The notes below the pieces were generated by a model. The model ran no database searches. It was not told the DNA's origin and saw only the letters and a list, made by a program, of their open reading frames with translations. From the NCBI GenBank assembly GCA_030427705.1, contig JAUIBR010000005.1:1-64000 (forward strand): DNA of 64,000 bases, given 5' to 3'. This document shows positions 44,890-52,852 of the stretch, piece by piece. Both the position numbers and the translations under genes were made by a program. The stretch is from a bacterium (GTDB lineage Bacteria > Myxococcota_A > Bradymonadia > Bradymonadales > Bradymonadaceae). The number at the start of each line of letters is the position of its first letter. Within the stretch, counting starts at the first letter, position 1.

Positions 44890-45950
44890 TACTCTTCCTC
44901 CTCGTTGCTCGACGTCGGGTCGTGGTCCACGTCGACTTCCATACCCATCATCTGCGCGCCGTGCTCAAGCACTCGCACGCTGAAGTGGAACGACAACAGG
45001 CCAAATCCGATTGGGAACATCATTTGGAATGTCGATTCGTTGGCCCAATGCATCAGCTCTTTTGGATACTCCAAACTGATCTGCACCAAGTCCCAACCCG
45101 AAATCGCGAGGAACACACAAATTACAGCAGCCAACAAGCTCGTGATGGCCTCAATCCCTGGGAGGAAACGCTCTGGGACGACCTTGCTGAGCGCGTCAAT
45201 CGTGATGTGTTTGCGTCGGCGTGCAGCCAGCATCGCCCCCAAAAATCCAACCAAAAGCACGAACTGACGCAACAAAACATCAATCCACTCCAACTTGAGC
45301 GAATCGATGAGTTTGTAGATGAAGGAGTGTTCCTTGTCTAAGACGCTGACCGTCTCCACTGGCGCCTGAACCGCGGCCGGTTCTGGCGTGACCTTGTCTG
45401 CGGTTTCGCCGTCGTCGAAACCTCCACCAAATCCGCCGTCATCGGACTCGGGTTCGGATTCTTCTCCGTCATCGAAACCACCACCAAAACCCTCACTGTC
45501 GTCTGTGGCTTCGGGCTCAGCCTCAGGCGCTTCGTCATCACCGAAGCCCCCGCCAAATCCACCCGAATCATCGGCCGGCTTCTCTGGCTCAGCCGCAGGC
45601 TCCTCAGCGGGTTCGGGCTCTTCATCGCCAAAACCACCACCAAAGCCTTCTGAATCTCCAGACTCTTCCGCTTCGTCGCCGAACCCGCCACCGAACCCCG
45701 ACTCTTCGGAGTCGCTGTCGGCTTCTTCGGCCGGCTCTGGTTCGGCCTCGGCCTTTTCAGGTTCCTGCACCTCAACCGGTGCAGCCTGCTCGACCTCCGC
45801 TGTGTCCTCCGCAGCTTGGATAGGTACCAACACGTTGCGATAAAACACGTTGTAAACAGCGAGCGACAGCATGACGACAACGAGGATGGCCAATAGGCCA
45901 CCCTCTACTCGTTCTAAGAACGCTTCGAAGCGTTGAATCTGCTTTAGCAT
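44889..45950 (-). CDS. TRAP transporter small permease (DctQ family) with Gly-Phe repeat insert
   Basis: 353 residues, about twice the size of ordinary DctQ. The first helix (18-40) and the later three (about 226-243, 268-286, 309-325) fit DctQ. Between them residues 45-205 form an acidic, Pro-rich loop with five GFGGGF copies starting at 85, 102, 131, 154 and 173, each followed by G-D or D-D. In DctQ topology this loop is periplasmic. The insert is low complexity, probably flexible, and could bind the TatT/DctP partner or calcium; both ideas are inference. The gene is adjacent to the DctP gene (no gap) and overlaps the DctM gene. Confidence 0.88.
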   Translation of the reverse strand: MLKQIQRFEAFLERVEGGLLAILVVVMLSLAVYNVFYRNVLVPIQAAEDTAEVEQAAPVEVQEPEKAEAEPEPAEEADSDSEESGFGGGFGDEAEESGDSEGFGGGFGDEEPEPAEEPAAEPEKPADDSGGFGGGFGDDEAPEAEPEATDDSEGFGGGFDDGEESEPESDDGGFGGGFDDGETADKVTPEPAAVQAPVETVSVLDKEHSFIYKLIDSLKLEWIDVLLRQFVLLVGFLGAMLAARRRKHITIDALSKVVPERFLPGIEAITSLLAAVICVFLAISGWDLVQISLEYPKELMHWANESTFQMMFPIGFGLLSFHFSVRVLEHGAQMMGMEVDVDHDPTSSNEEEE

Positions 45951-46970
45951 CTACTTCTTTCGGTAGGCTTTGAGGTGACCCAGCATCTCGTTAACCAACG
46001 ACTTCGGGAACAGTTTGCCCTGAAGGTTCGTGCGGGTCTTCTTTGCAAGGTCGAGCCAAGCGTTGATTTCCTTAGGTTGAACCATCTTGATGCCTTCACC
46101 TTTGATGGTCGTAATCGCACGCTTGTTGTCTTTTCGAATGTCCTTGAGGAGCTTCTTACCGTTCTTGTCGGCAATCTCCATGATGACCTTTCGGTGCTTC
46201 TCCGGAATCTTCTCCCAAGACTTCTTCGAAATGATCAGGCCACCAATCGTCATGGCGAGCTTCAGGTTCGTGACATGCGTTGCTTTGGTGTACCACTGAA
46301 GCGCGACCGCGCCATACGGCGAGTTCGCATATGCATCGATGACTCCGGTTTGCAGGCTCGGCAACACATCTGGAACACCAAGAAGAGTACCGTTGACGCC
46401 AGCAACTTCCATCACTGCCTTGCTGATAGGGTCGGCATCCCAAACCCACATCTTGGTCTTCTTGATATCTCCAACCGTCGATACCGGGGTGTTCGAGAAC
46501 ACGTAGTTAAACCCGACGTCACCCCAGTGGAGCAGGACGAAACCCTTGTCGGCCAGGAGCTTCTTGAAGGTCGGCGACATCTTGTCGCGTACGTAGTCGA
46601 GCTCGCCGTAGTTCTTGAAGGTTAGTGGGAGCTGGAGAACCAAGATTTTTGGTTCAATATCGCCCATACCCACAGACGTCACCGCACCGCCATCAAGCTG
46701 CCCCGTTCGCATCTTACGAACCATGGCGCCTTCGTCGCCCATCACACCACCAGCGTAGATTTTGAGCGAGACCTCACCGTTCGTGGCCTTTTGAATGTCG
46801 CGATTTGTCTTGTCGAATGACTTCGCCCACGTCGATCCCTTCGGAGCGAGCGACGCAATCTTCAGAACGTGTTTTTCAGGCTTTTCAGCGTGTGCGTCTG
46901 CAGCGACGGTCGCCATCGAGACGAAAGCGACAAGTGCAGCTGCGAGTGTGGTTGTTAGTTTTCCGTTCAT
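45951..46970 (-). CDS. TRAP transporter substrate-binding protein, DctP family
   Basis: The ATG at 46970 has GGAG 6 bases upstream; an upstream TTG at 46973 is less likely. 339 residues with signal MNGKLTTTLAAALVAFVSMATVAADAHA. Family blocks: LKIASLAPKGSTWAKSFDK, VSLKIYAGGVMGDEGAMVRKMRTGQLDG, LPLTFKNYGELDYV, WDADPISKAVMEV and NSPYGAVALQWY. It binds the substrate in the periplasm and hands it to the permeases; the usual Arg that contacts a carboxylate is in MRTGQ and MWVW contexts but the ligand cannot be told. Close to the TatT gene (18 bases). Confidence 0.95.
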   Translation of the reverse strand: MNGKLTTTLAAALVAFVSMATVAADAHAEKPEKHVLKIASLAPKGSTWAKSFDKTNRDIQKATNGEVSLKIYAGGVMGDEGAMVRKMRTGQLDGGAVTSVGMGDIEPKILVLQLPLTFKNYGELDYVRDKMSPTFKKLLADKGFVLLHWGDVGFNYVFSNTPVSTVGDIKKTKMWVWDADPISKAVMEVAGVNGTLLGVPDVLPSLQTGVIDAYANSPYGAVALQWYTKATHVTNLKLAMTIGGLIISKKSWEKIPEKHRKVIMEIADKNGKKLLKDIRKDNKRAITTIKGEGIKMVQPKEINAWLDLAKKTRTNLQGKLFPKSLVNEMLGHLKAYRKK

Positions 46971-46988
46971 CAAATTCTCCGGTCGGGA

Positions 46989-47909
46989 TTACTCAAAAAT
47001 GAGTTCATCCATATTTTCGATCCAAAACTTGGCCCGCTTCCGCGCGATTGTGTTGTTCAATCGTCGGTCGGGATGAGCGTTCAAATCCGCGCTCACGACG
47101 CGATTCATCATCTCCTCAAATACTTCCTTGTTCTGGGTTTGAGACGCCCAGAAACGGCCGTACAGGAACGGAATCATCAGATTGCTGTCACCGTAGCGCT
47201 TCATTGCGATATCAAAGTGCTTCTTGGCCTTCTCAGGGTCGCCTCCAAACATGGCGGGACGGCTTGAGTACAAAACACCAAAGAAGTAGTGCACGCCCGC
47301 GTCGAAATAATCGTCGTTGAGCTCCTGCACTCGCTTCATGATGGCTTCTACCTCACCCAAGCGCGCAACCATGTCGGAATCGTCTTGCGACAGATTGATC
47401 GCCGAGGCCCAGCCGTAACCCACCCAGAACAATCCTGGGACGTCATCCTCGTCCAAATTCTTCAATTCTTCTTTGAGCTTCTTGGCGTCACCGTTCAGCG
47501 CAGCCTGACGAACAGCCTCATTATCAAGCAGCAGGAAGCCGTAATCGCGGGCACGCAGATAGTGAAGGACACAACGGCGATTCAGCTCTTTGATTTCAGC
47601 CTCTTCACCGCCTGCGTAGCTCGCAAACTCCAGGTCCGTTTCCAAGAATGCAAACGCGTATGAGTAATAGCCCTTGGCCAAAAGCTCGAGCAGGTACTCG
47701 TTTTCTGGCGACGATACGAGCAACGTCTCCATCGTCTTGAGACTTCCAGGAAGCGCGTCGCGCGCAAGCTGTGCGTCAGGCTCTCTCTCCATGACGATCG
47801 AGCCCTCATAGAGGGCACCGGCGGTTTGATCCACAGCGAGTTTGGACAGACTACATCCTGTCAGGCTCAGCGAAACCACCGCAAACACGAGCGTGTACCA
47901 ACGATTCAT
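46989..47909 (-). CDS. tatT: TatT-family TRAP-associated lipoprotein
   Basis: 306 residues, lipoprotein signal MNRWYTLVFAVVSLSLTGC with Cys19. The mature part is helical with TPR-like units (LLELLAKGYYSYAFAFLETDLEF, HYFFGVLYSSRPAMFGGDP, KKHFDIAMKRYGDSNLM), as in the T-component TatT of Treponema pallidum, a trimeric lipoprotein that partners a periplasmic ligand-binding protein of the DctP kind (TPAT system). It is the first gene of the four-gene transporter operon. It presumably anchors the binding protein and funnels a hydrophobic ligand; that is known only from the treponemal relative. Confidence 0.9.
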   Translation of the reverse strand: MNRWYTLVFAVVSLSLTGCSLSKLAVDQTAGALYEGSIVMEREPDAQLARDALPGSLKTMETLLVSSPENEYLLELLAKGYYSYAFAFLETDLEFASYAGGEEAEIKELNRRCVLHYLRARDYGFLLLDNEAVRQAALNGDAKKLKEELKNLDEDDVPGLFWVGYGWASAINLSQDDSDMVARLGEVEAIMKRVQELNDDYFDAGVHYFFGVLYSSRPAMFGGDPEKAKKHFDIAMKRYGDSNLMIPFLYGRFWASQTQNKEVFEEMMNRVVSADLNAHPDRRLNNTIARKRAKFWIENMDELIFE

Positions 47910-48049
47910 GTTCTACTCAGTAAATCAGTCTTTAGTAGCGTTATGAGCGCCTGTCTTATCACTGCGAGACGCAGTCACGCAAGCTTGGCGGGTTGTTCAC
48001 TCCCGCCTTGTCTGGTACCTAATCGCGGTCCACAAACGTCGAGGAAAAC
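47910..48049. other. divergent intergenic region tatT / upp
   Basis: 140 bases holding promoters for both genes, not placed. A GGCGGG/CCCGCC stem with a 9-base loop (47987-48007) lies upstream of upp. It lacks a T-run, so I do not call it a terminator. Confidence 0.4.
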
Positions 48050-48679
48050 ATGTCGGAAGTAACCGTAGTCGACCATCCGCTGATTCAACACAAACTCACT
48101 TTGATGCGCCAAGAAGGGCGCAGCACAGCTGGCTTTCGGCGACTTCTCGAAGAGATCGCGCTATTGCTCGGCTACGAAGTGACACACGACTTGCCGCTGA
48201 CCAATGAAACAATCCAAACGCCGCTGGCAGAGATGCAGGCCCCGGTTCTCGATGGCAAAAAGGTCGTCCTCGTCTCGATCCTGAGGGCCGGAAACGGTCT
48301 TATGGAGGGGATCCTTCAGTTGATCCCATCTGCGCGTGTTGGACACATCGGCTTGTTCCGAGACCCAGAGACGCTTCAGGCTGTGGAGTACTACTTCAAG
48401 ATGCCTGACAACATGCAAAGCCGGGACGCAATCGTCGTTGACCCTATGCTTGCGACTGGTCACTCGGCGGCAGCGGCTATTTCGCGTTTGAAGGAAACCA
48501 ATCCCCGCAGCATCAAATTTGTGTGCTTGCTGGCTGCCCCAGAGGGAGTGGCTCACCTTCAAGAGAAACATCCAGACGTTCCAATCTTCACCGCTGCGAT
48601 CGATTCTCACTTGAACGACCACGGCTACATTGTTCCGGGATTGGGCGACGCTGGCGACCGCATGTACGGAACGAAATAG
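48050..48679 (+). CDS. upp: uracil phosphoribosyltransferase
   Basis: 209 residues, full family length. It converts uracil and PRPP to UMP in pyrimidine salvage. The PRPP loop is [12 protein letters not shown] (129-140), with [12 protein letters not shown] (76-87) and the C-terminal uracil-binding [17 protein letters not shown] lies 6 bases from the ATG. Single gene; its stop codon directly abuts the stop of the converging propeller gene. Confidence 0.97.
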   Translation: MSEVTVVDHPLIQHKLTLMRQEGRSTAGFRRLLEEIALLLGYEVTHDLPLTNETIQTPLAEMQAPVLDGKKVVLVSILRAGNGLMEGILQLIPSARVGHIGLFRDPETLQAVEYYFKMPDNMQSRDAIVVDPMLATGHSAAAAISRLKETNPRSIKFVCLLAAPEGVAHLQEKHPDVPIFTAAIDSHLNDHGYIVPGLGDAGDRMYGTK

Positions 48680-51055
48680 CTATTCGGCCACAACCGCCAG
48701 GAAGTGGCCAAGCGTCAGGCAAATCATCTGGTCGGGACTGTTTGCTCGACCAGGCTCTCCGATAATCAGCGCAAGGTTTCCACTCGCGCACATGAACTCG
48801 GGAGCTTCCAAGACATCGCCAAACGTATGCATGACATGTCCGTCGGCCAAGCTGCGCAGCTCGATGGTCTCCGACACTGTCATCAGCGAGTCTCTGACGA
48901 CCACCGGATTCAGGTTGTGGAACAACAAGGAACCCGGTGATTCCGGCATCGATCGCCAAACGATTTCGCCTGTTTCGAGAGCGAAACAGGTAAGCTCCCC
49001 GCGGTCCGTACGGATGACTCCGACCGATTTTCCGTCGAGAACAAAATGGGCGACCGACGTTGGCGAATCAATGCCAGCGCTCATCAGTTCAATCGACCAA
49101 TCCACGGCAGGCTCTGGCGCTTCGATGTTGGCACCCAGCAATTGAATACGACCGTGGCGCTCCACGCAGAGAAGCATCCAATCGCCAACAAAATCGGGCT
49201 TACGAGCGAGTGTACCCTCAACACGTAAATGCCAAGCCGCCCGACCTGTGAAGGGCTGAATCGCATGCACTGCATGGTGCTTTGTGACCGGGTCATGAGA
49301 GACAGCAAACACCCGCCCCTGATGCACAAAGGGTCCGGCATCAGCAACCCCGCCAAGTTTTACTTTCCAGAGCAACTCGCCGGTCAGTGGGGCCAACGCC
49401 TGGATCACGCCAGGACTCGACAACGCGCAGATCAACGGACCGTCGAACACGACACCTGTCAGATATCCGTGCCCGGTGGTGTGCTCCCAGAGACCCTCTC
49501 CGCTCGATGCGTCAAAGCCAGCAAGTTGTCCATGAAAGTCGGCAACCACACCTACATCGTTCTTTTGGTAGTGCGCGACATCGAGCAAGAGGCTGCTATG
49601 GCAGTCCTGTAAGCGACCTATATCTTGGCCGTCTTCTGCTCGGCTCAACCAAACGTCACCCGCTTCGTTAGCGAGGAGCAAAAGGTCTCCAGACACCGCA
49701 TAACTCGATAATGGGATGCCAGCGCGCTGTCTTGCTCGCCAGCATTCTTCGCCACTTTCAATATCGAGCCCTACCAAGACCTCCGACGTCGGGATCAGCA
49801 GCCGAGTCGCCGTCTTGGTAACCGCTGCAAAGTGCACTCGAGAAATCTCGAACTTCCATTTTGTCGTCGGATACAACGCCCGCACTGACTCAAACGGCCA
49901 GGAAAAAGTCAGCGATTGGCCCGATTCATCGGGTGAAGGCTGCATACCGGCGTGTTCTTCAAGAAACTCCTCAGGACGCTCAAGGTATTTGTTGGTTTGG
50001 CTCAAGTCCTCAAACCATGCGCGAAGGTCGCGCGCGTCTTGTTGCAGGTCAGAGAAGCGTTGATTCACGGCGATCGACGGCGCGATCCGTCGGATCTCGG
50101 CCAGAATCAACTCACACAGAGTCAAAAACGCATCCAAACATTGCGCCGGTTGAAGCTTCAGCTCGTGAACGTTTCCTCGTCGTCCGAGGCGAACTGTCCA
50201 ACTACCGCCTTCCGACTTCACATCGAAGATCAGGTGGTGCAGCTGGGACTTACACGTGTATCCGGCTCGCCCGCCTTCGATAAGATTGAGCAGTTCTCGA
50301 CAGCGGCGAAGAATCGCGTGAGTAACGAGCACCGGATAGTGCTCGTTGAGCGTCACTTGTCCCCCCGCCAATTCTGCCTGGACAGTACCTTCGATCAACA
50401 GAGCATGTTGGTCGAACACGTGCTCACCCGCGTATCTTGCGAGATCAGACAACTCCGTAATCTCGTAGCTGAGCGTAAGGCCCGCGGAGGATGAGGTGAC
50501 ACCATACGACGAATTCGTCAGTGCGAGGTGACGAAGCGGTTTGAACTCGAACGGCGGGAGTTTACGTAAACGAGAGAGGTCTGCGCTGAACGTCCGCACA
50601 AATGGGTCGGTGGAAAATCGCTCGTGAATCTTCAAAACCTCAGTAAGAAGCGACTCAGCTGCTTGAGCTACAACCTCCGCGAATTCTTGTGCGTTCACAG
50701 GAATATTGTGCGCCAGGACTTCGCGCGCGCGGTCCACGGAATACAGGCTAAGCAGCAGATCTTCCCCGTCCGGTACCAACGCCAACTCATACGGCTCGAC
50801 CGGAAACTCCACCAGAACTTTGGTCTGCTGCTCTGCGGCGAGCGAAGCCAAGCCCTCAACGAGCTGAGCGACGATACCGAAGATACACTCTTCCTCTATA
50901 TCGGCGGTGAGATTGGTGCCGTCGACGACGAGGTCGACAATATCTCGAATCTCCATGAGGTTGATGGGTGAATCAGACGGACGGAAGGGAAGCTCACTAA
51001 GGTAGCGGATGTTATCTTGCCAATCCGAACCAAGTACGAGCTCCAATCGTGCCAT
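48680..51055 (-). CDS. PQQ-type beta-propeller protein with unknown N-terminal domain
   Basis: 791 residues from the ATG at 51055 (TGATG overlap with the upstream stop; a GTG at 51058 is the alternative). No signal peptide. Residues 1-410 form an alpha/beta region I do not recognise. From about 430 to the end there are at least five PQQ-like blades: GLDIESGEECWRA, GFDASSGEGLWEH, ALAPLTGELLWKV, AIQPFTGRAAWHL and CFALETGEIVWRS. The lack of export signal means a cytoplasmic or surface-independent scaffold. The upstream gene is co-transcribed and is probably its partner. Function unknown. Confidence 0.75.
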   Translation of the reverse strand: MARLELVLGSDWQDNIRYLSELPFRPSDSPINLMEIRDIVDLVVDGTNLTADIEEECIFGIVAQLVEGLASLAAEQQTKVLVEFPVEPYELALVPDGEDLLLSLYSVDRAREVLAHNIPVNAQEFAEVVAQAAESLLTEVLKIHERFSTDPFVRTFSADLSRLRKLPPFEFKPLRHLALTNSSYGVTSSSAGLTLSYEITELSDLARYAGEHVFDQHALLIEGTVQAELAGGQVTLNEHYPVLVTHAILRRCRELLNLIEGGRAGYTCKSQLHHLIFDVKSEGGSWTVRLGRRGNVHELKLQPAQCLDAFLTLCELILAEIRRIAPSIAVNQRFSDLQQDARDLRAWFEDLSQTNKYLERPEEFLEEHAGMQPSPDESGQSLTFSWPFESVRALYPTTKWKFEISRVHFAAVTKTATRLLIPTSEVLVGLDIESGEECWRARQRAGIPLSSYAVSGDLLLLANEAGDVWLSRAEDGQDIGRLQDCHSSLLLDVAHYQKNDVGVVADFHGQLAGFDASSGEGLWEHTTGHGYLTGVVFDGPLICALSSPGVIQALAPLTGELLWKVKLGGVADAGPFVHQGRVFAVSHDPVTKHHAVHAIQPFTGRAAWHLRVEGTLARKPDFVGDWMLLCVERHGRIQLLGANIEAPEPAVDWSIELMSAGIDSPTSVAHFVLDGKSVGVIRTDRGELTCFALETGEIVWRSMPESPGSLLFHNLNPVVVRDSLMTVSETIELRSLADGHVMHTFGDVLEAPEFMCASGNLALIIGEPGRANSPDQMICLTLGHFLAVVAE

Positions 51056-51492
51056 CACTTACCTTTCTTCACCGCGGCCTTACCCGCGGTGGTGAGCTCG
51101 CGCCATAACACCTTCCCGAGTTTGAAGAATTTTTCGAACTTCTTCTGCTGGGAACGATTTATGTAGACGCGATTGATGGCGTTCATGTCGAGAACTTCGG
51201 CGAACATCGTTTGCGCAACCTCTTCCCGATTCACCAGGTAGATCTTGTTATAGACATCGTTGCACAGGACGACGTTGATGTGTTGACGCGAAGATGCAGG
51301 CGCTACCGGGTACGCACCGGTGGGCATGGACTGCTCGACATTGAGCTTCAAGGAACTCCGAAATCGATCCATCAAAACAACCCGCACGGCTTCGTATGCG
51401 CGCTGCACATATTCAGGCTCACCCTCGAAATTCAGATCGAGGCTTTCAGCGCGAATGCGCAGCCTGTTCGGTTGCTCTTCTTCTTCAGACAT
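51055..51492 (-). CDS. small protein of unknown function (145 aa)
   Basis: 145 residues, acidic start MSEEEEQPNRLRIRAESLDLNF, then a helical region with YVQRAYEAVRVVLMDRFRSS and a C-terminal basic stretch KFEKFFKLGKVLWRELTTAGKAAVKKGK. The middle VVLCNDVYNKIYLVNREEVA is well ordered. No named family recognised. Its stop overlaps the start of the propeller gene, so it is likely a stable partner or chaperone of that product. Confidence 0.65.
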   Translation of the reverse strand: MSEEEEQPNRLRIRAESLDLNFEGEPEYVQRAYEAVRVVLMDRFRSSLKLNVEQSMPTGAYPVAPASSRQHINVVLCNDVYNKIYLVNREEVAQTMFAEVLDMNAINRVYINRSQQKKFEKFFKLGKVLWRELTTAGKAAVKKGK

Positions 51493-51550
51493 TGAATCGA
51501 CCAGATTGAGTTCCCACTAAGTATTGGGGAAGCCGCCGATTCGATCAACA

Positions 51551-51637
51551 CAACAATTCGCAAGTGAGGCGCACGAAATGTGGGGCATTGTGACCTTGCG
51601 GGTTTTTTTTGAACTTTTTTCGCAACGATTCGCAACT
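51551..51637. repeat. direct repeat pair in divergent promoter region
   Basis: CAACAATTCGCAAGT (51551-51565) and CAACGATTCGCAACT (51623-51637) match at 13 of 15 bases in the same orientation, 72 bases apart. They lie in the gap between the 145-aa gene (minus) and the 134-aa gene (plus), with a T8 run between them. They may be operator half-sites. Confidence 0.45.
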
Positions 51638-51677
51638 GCGGACGATAACGGAGTTGAACCCAAACGAAGAGGCTACC

Positions 51678-52082
51678 ATGTCGAACATCAAAGGAATCCG
51701 CGCTTACAAACAAATGCAACAGTCACGAACCGCTCCGAAGGCAAAATCGGAAGGTGGATTCGGCAAGTTTATGAAAGGTGTTGCGGCTGGCTCACTGACC
51801 GCCGTCGCAACCGTGGGATCTGCTGCACCTGGCGGTGGGCTCATCTCGGGTGTTGCTAACGGTCTGAGCTCAATCATCACCGGCGACGGAGGCAACAGCG
51901 CTCAGCAAGAACAACTCGACAAGATGTGGGCGATGCAGCGTGAATCGCAGATGTTCAATATGCAGTATCTTGAGCTGCAGACGGAAATGCAGGCCGAGAA
52001 TCGGCGGTTCTCGTCCATGTCCAACCTGATGAAGGTTCGACACGACACAGCGAAGTCCGCAATCAACAACATGCAGGTTTAA
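51678..52082 (+). CDS. small helical protein of unknown function (134 aa)
   Basis: The ATG at 51678 has GAGG 6 bases upstream; the frame opens earlier at 51609 without a ribosome site. 134 residues: a basic N-terminus, a Gly/Ala/Ser region (FMKGVAAGSLTAVATVGSAAPGGG, split in two here by position 40-60), and a C-terminal coiled-coil-like half with QQEQLDKMWAMQRESQMF and EMQAENRRFSSMSNLMKVRH. The C-terminal amphipathic helix pattern is like secreted needle/rod subunits of type III systems, but similarity is too weak to call it. It opens a three-gene run with the next two genes. Confidence 0.65.
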   Translation: MSNIKGIRAYKQMQQSRTAPKAKSEGGFGKFMKGVAAGSLTAVATVGSAAPGGGLISGVANGLSSIITGDGGNSAQQEQLDKMWAMQRESQMFNMQYLELQTEMQAENRRFSSMSNLMKVRHDTAKSAINNMQV

Positions 52083-52121
52083 TCGATTGACGCACGAGTC
52101 GCGAACAGATAGGCCATAATC

Positions 52122-52523
52122 ATGAAGATCGACGGATCAAATCCAAACCAAAGTTTGATTCAGCAAATGCAAGAGGCCGCCCAGAAAGAGGCGGCCTCAG
52201 GCACGCAGCCAACCTTCGAGGTTGGCGAGGCGAATCAGACCGCGTCAACCGCTGCACCGGCGACATCTGAGCCCACGCTCAACACCAAGGTCAAAGAGAC
52301 CGCTCGCCTGGCGCTAGACGGCAAGATCACGGATGCTGACGAGGTGAGAAGTAGAGTCATCGATGCAGTCATTGACGACAAACTCCAGAACATCTCCAAC
52401 GCCCGAAAGAAGAAGCAAGTCAGGGAAACGTTGCAGGTTGGTCTCGTCGACAACCCAGCGTTCATTAAGGAAGTCGACCGAATGTTACTGCTCGCCGCTC
52501 AAGAGGTCGCGCGTGGAAAGTAG
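52122..52523 (+). CDS. small protein of unknown function (133 aa)
   Basis: 133 residues. The N-terminal 60 are low complexity (Gln, Ala, Thr, Ser rich) and start MKIDGSNPNQSLIQQMQEAA, a beginning also seen in FlgM-like anti-sigma factors. The C-terminal half, with KVKETARLALDGKITDADEV and EVDRMLLLAAQEVARGK, is helical and looks conserved. 39-base gap to the upstream gene; its end overlaps the next gene's start by 11 bases. No export signal. No certain function. Confidence 0.65.
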   Translation: MKIDGSNPNQSLIQQMQEAAQKEAASGTQPTFEVGEANQTASTAAPATSEPTLNTKVKETARLALDGKITDADEVRSRVIDAVIDDKLQNISNARKKKQVRETLQVGLVDNPAFIKEVDRMLLLAAQEVARGK

Positions 52524-52767
52524 CATCACACTCCCAGCGGGATTCTGCCCAAATTGTGATGAGCGCGCCCTTATGTCAGGCCACGTCGCCGACAAAGTGT
52601 TTGAGTGTGCAGACTGCGGATGCTCCGTAACGTCTGACGCTATCGAGTGGATCGGGCTCGATGCCGCTCATGAGCTGGGCTACAAAATCGATGGCTACCA
52701 CCCCCCTACCGGAGAACGTGGATGCCGTGGCGGAAGTTGCGGAGTTCAACAGCCGACAAAATTGTAG
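52513..52767 (+). CDS. zinc-ribbon small protein (84 aa)
   Basis: The GTG at 52513 has AGAGG 6 bases upstream and lies in the end of the preceding gene, giving 84 residues. CPNCDERALMSG and ECADCGCSV form two CxxC knuckles of a zinc ribbon; a third Cys pair is near the C-terminus (CRGGSC). The rest has a Tyr/His/Pro turn (GYKIDGYHPPTGERG). Small zinc-binding, probably protein- or nucleic-acid-binding. Translationally coupled to its upstream neighbour. Family not named. Confidence 0.65.
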   Translation: MESSITLPAGFCPNCDERALMSGHVADKVFECADCGCSVTSDAIEWIGLDAAHELGYKIDGYHPPTGERGCRGGSCGVQQPTKL

Positions 52768-52852
52768 CGTCGCGCCCCACTTTCACGTTATCCTGTTAAA
52801 GACTAAATTCAGTTAGCTGAGATTACTCAACTCCTGCTCTTGAGGAGCATTG

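Noticed and set aside
47987-48007. GGCGGG/CCCGCC hairpin upstream of upp as a terminator or attenuator
   Set aside because: No T-run follows and no leader peptide or ligand motif is visible; a chance stem cannot be excluded.
51575-51605. Possible sigma54 promoter (GGGGC...TTGC)
   Set aside because: The distance between the GG and GC elements is not the required 10 bases.
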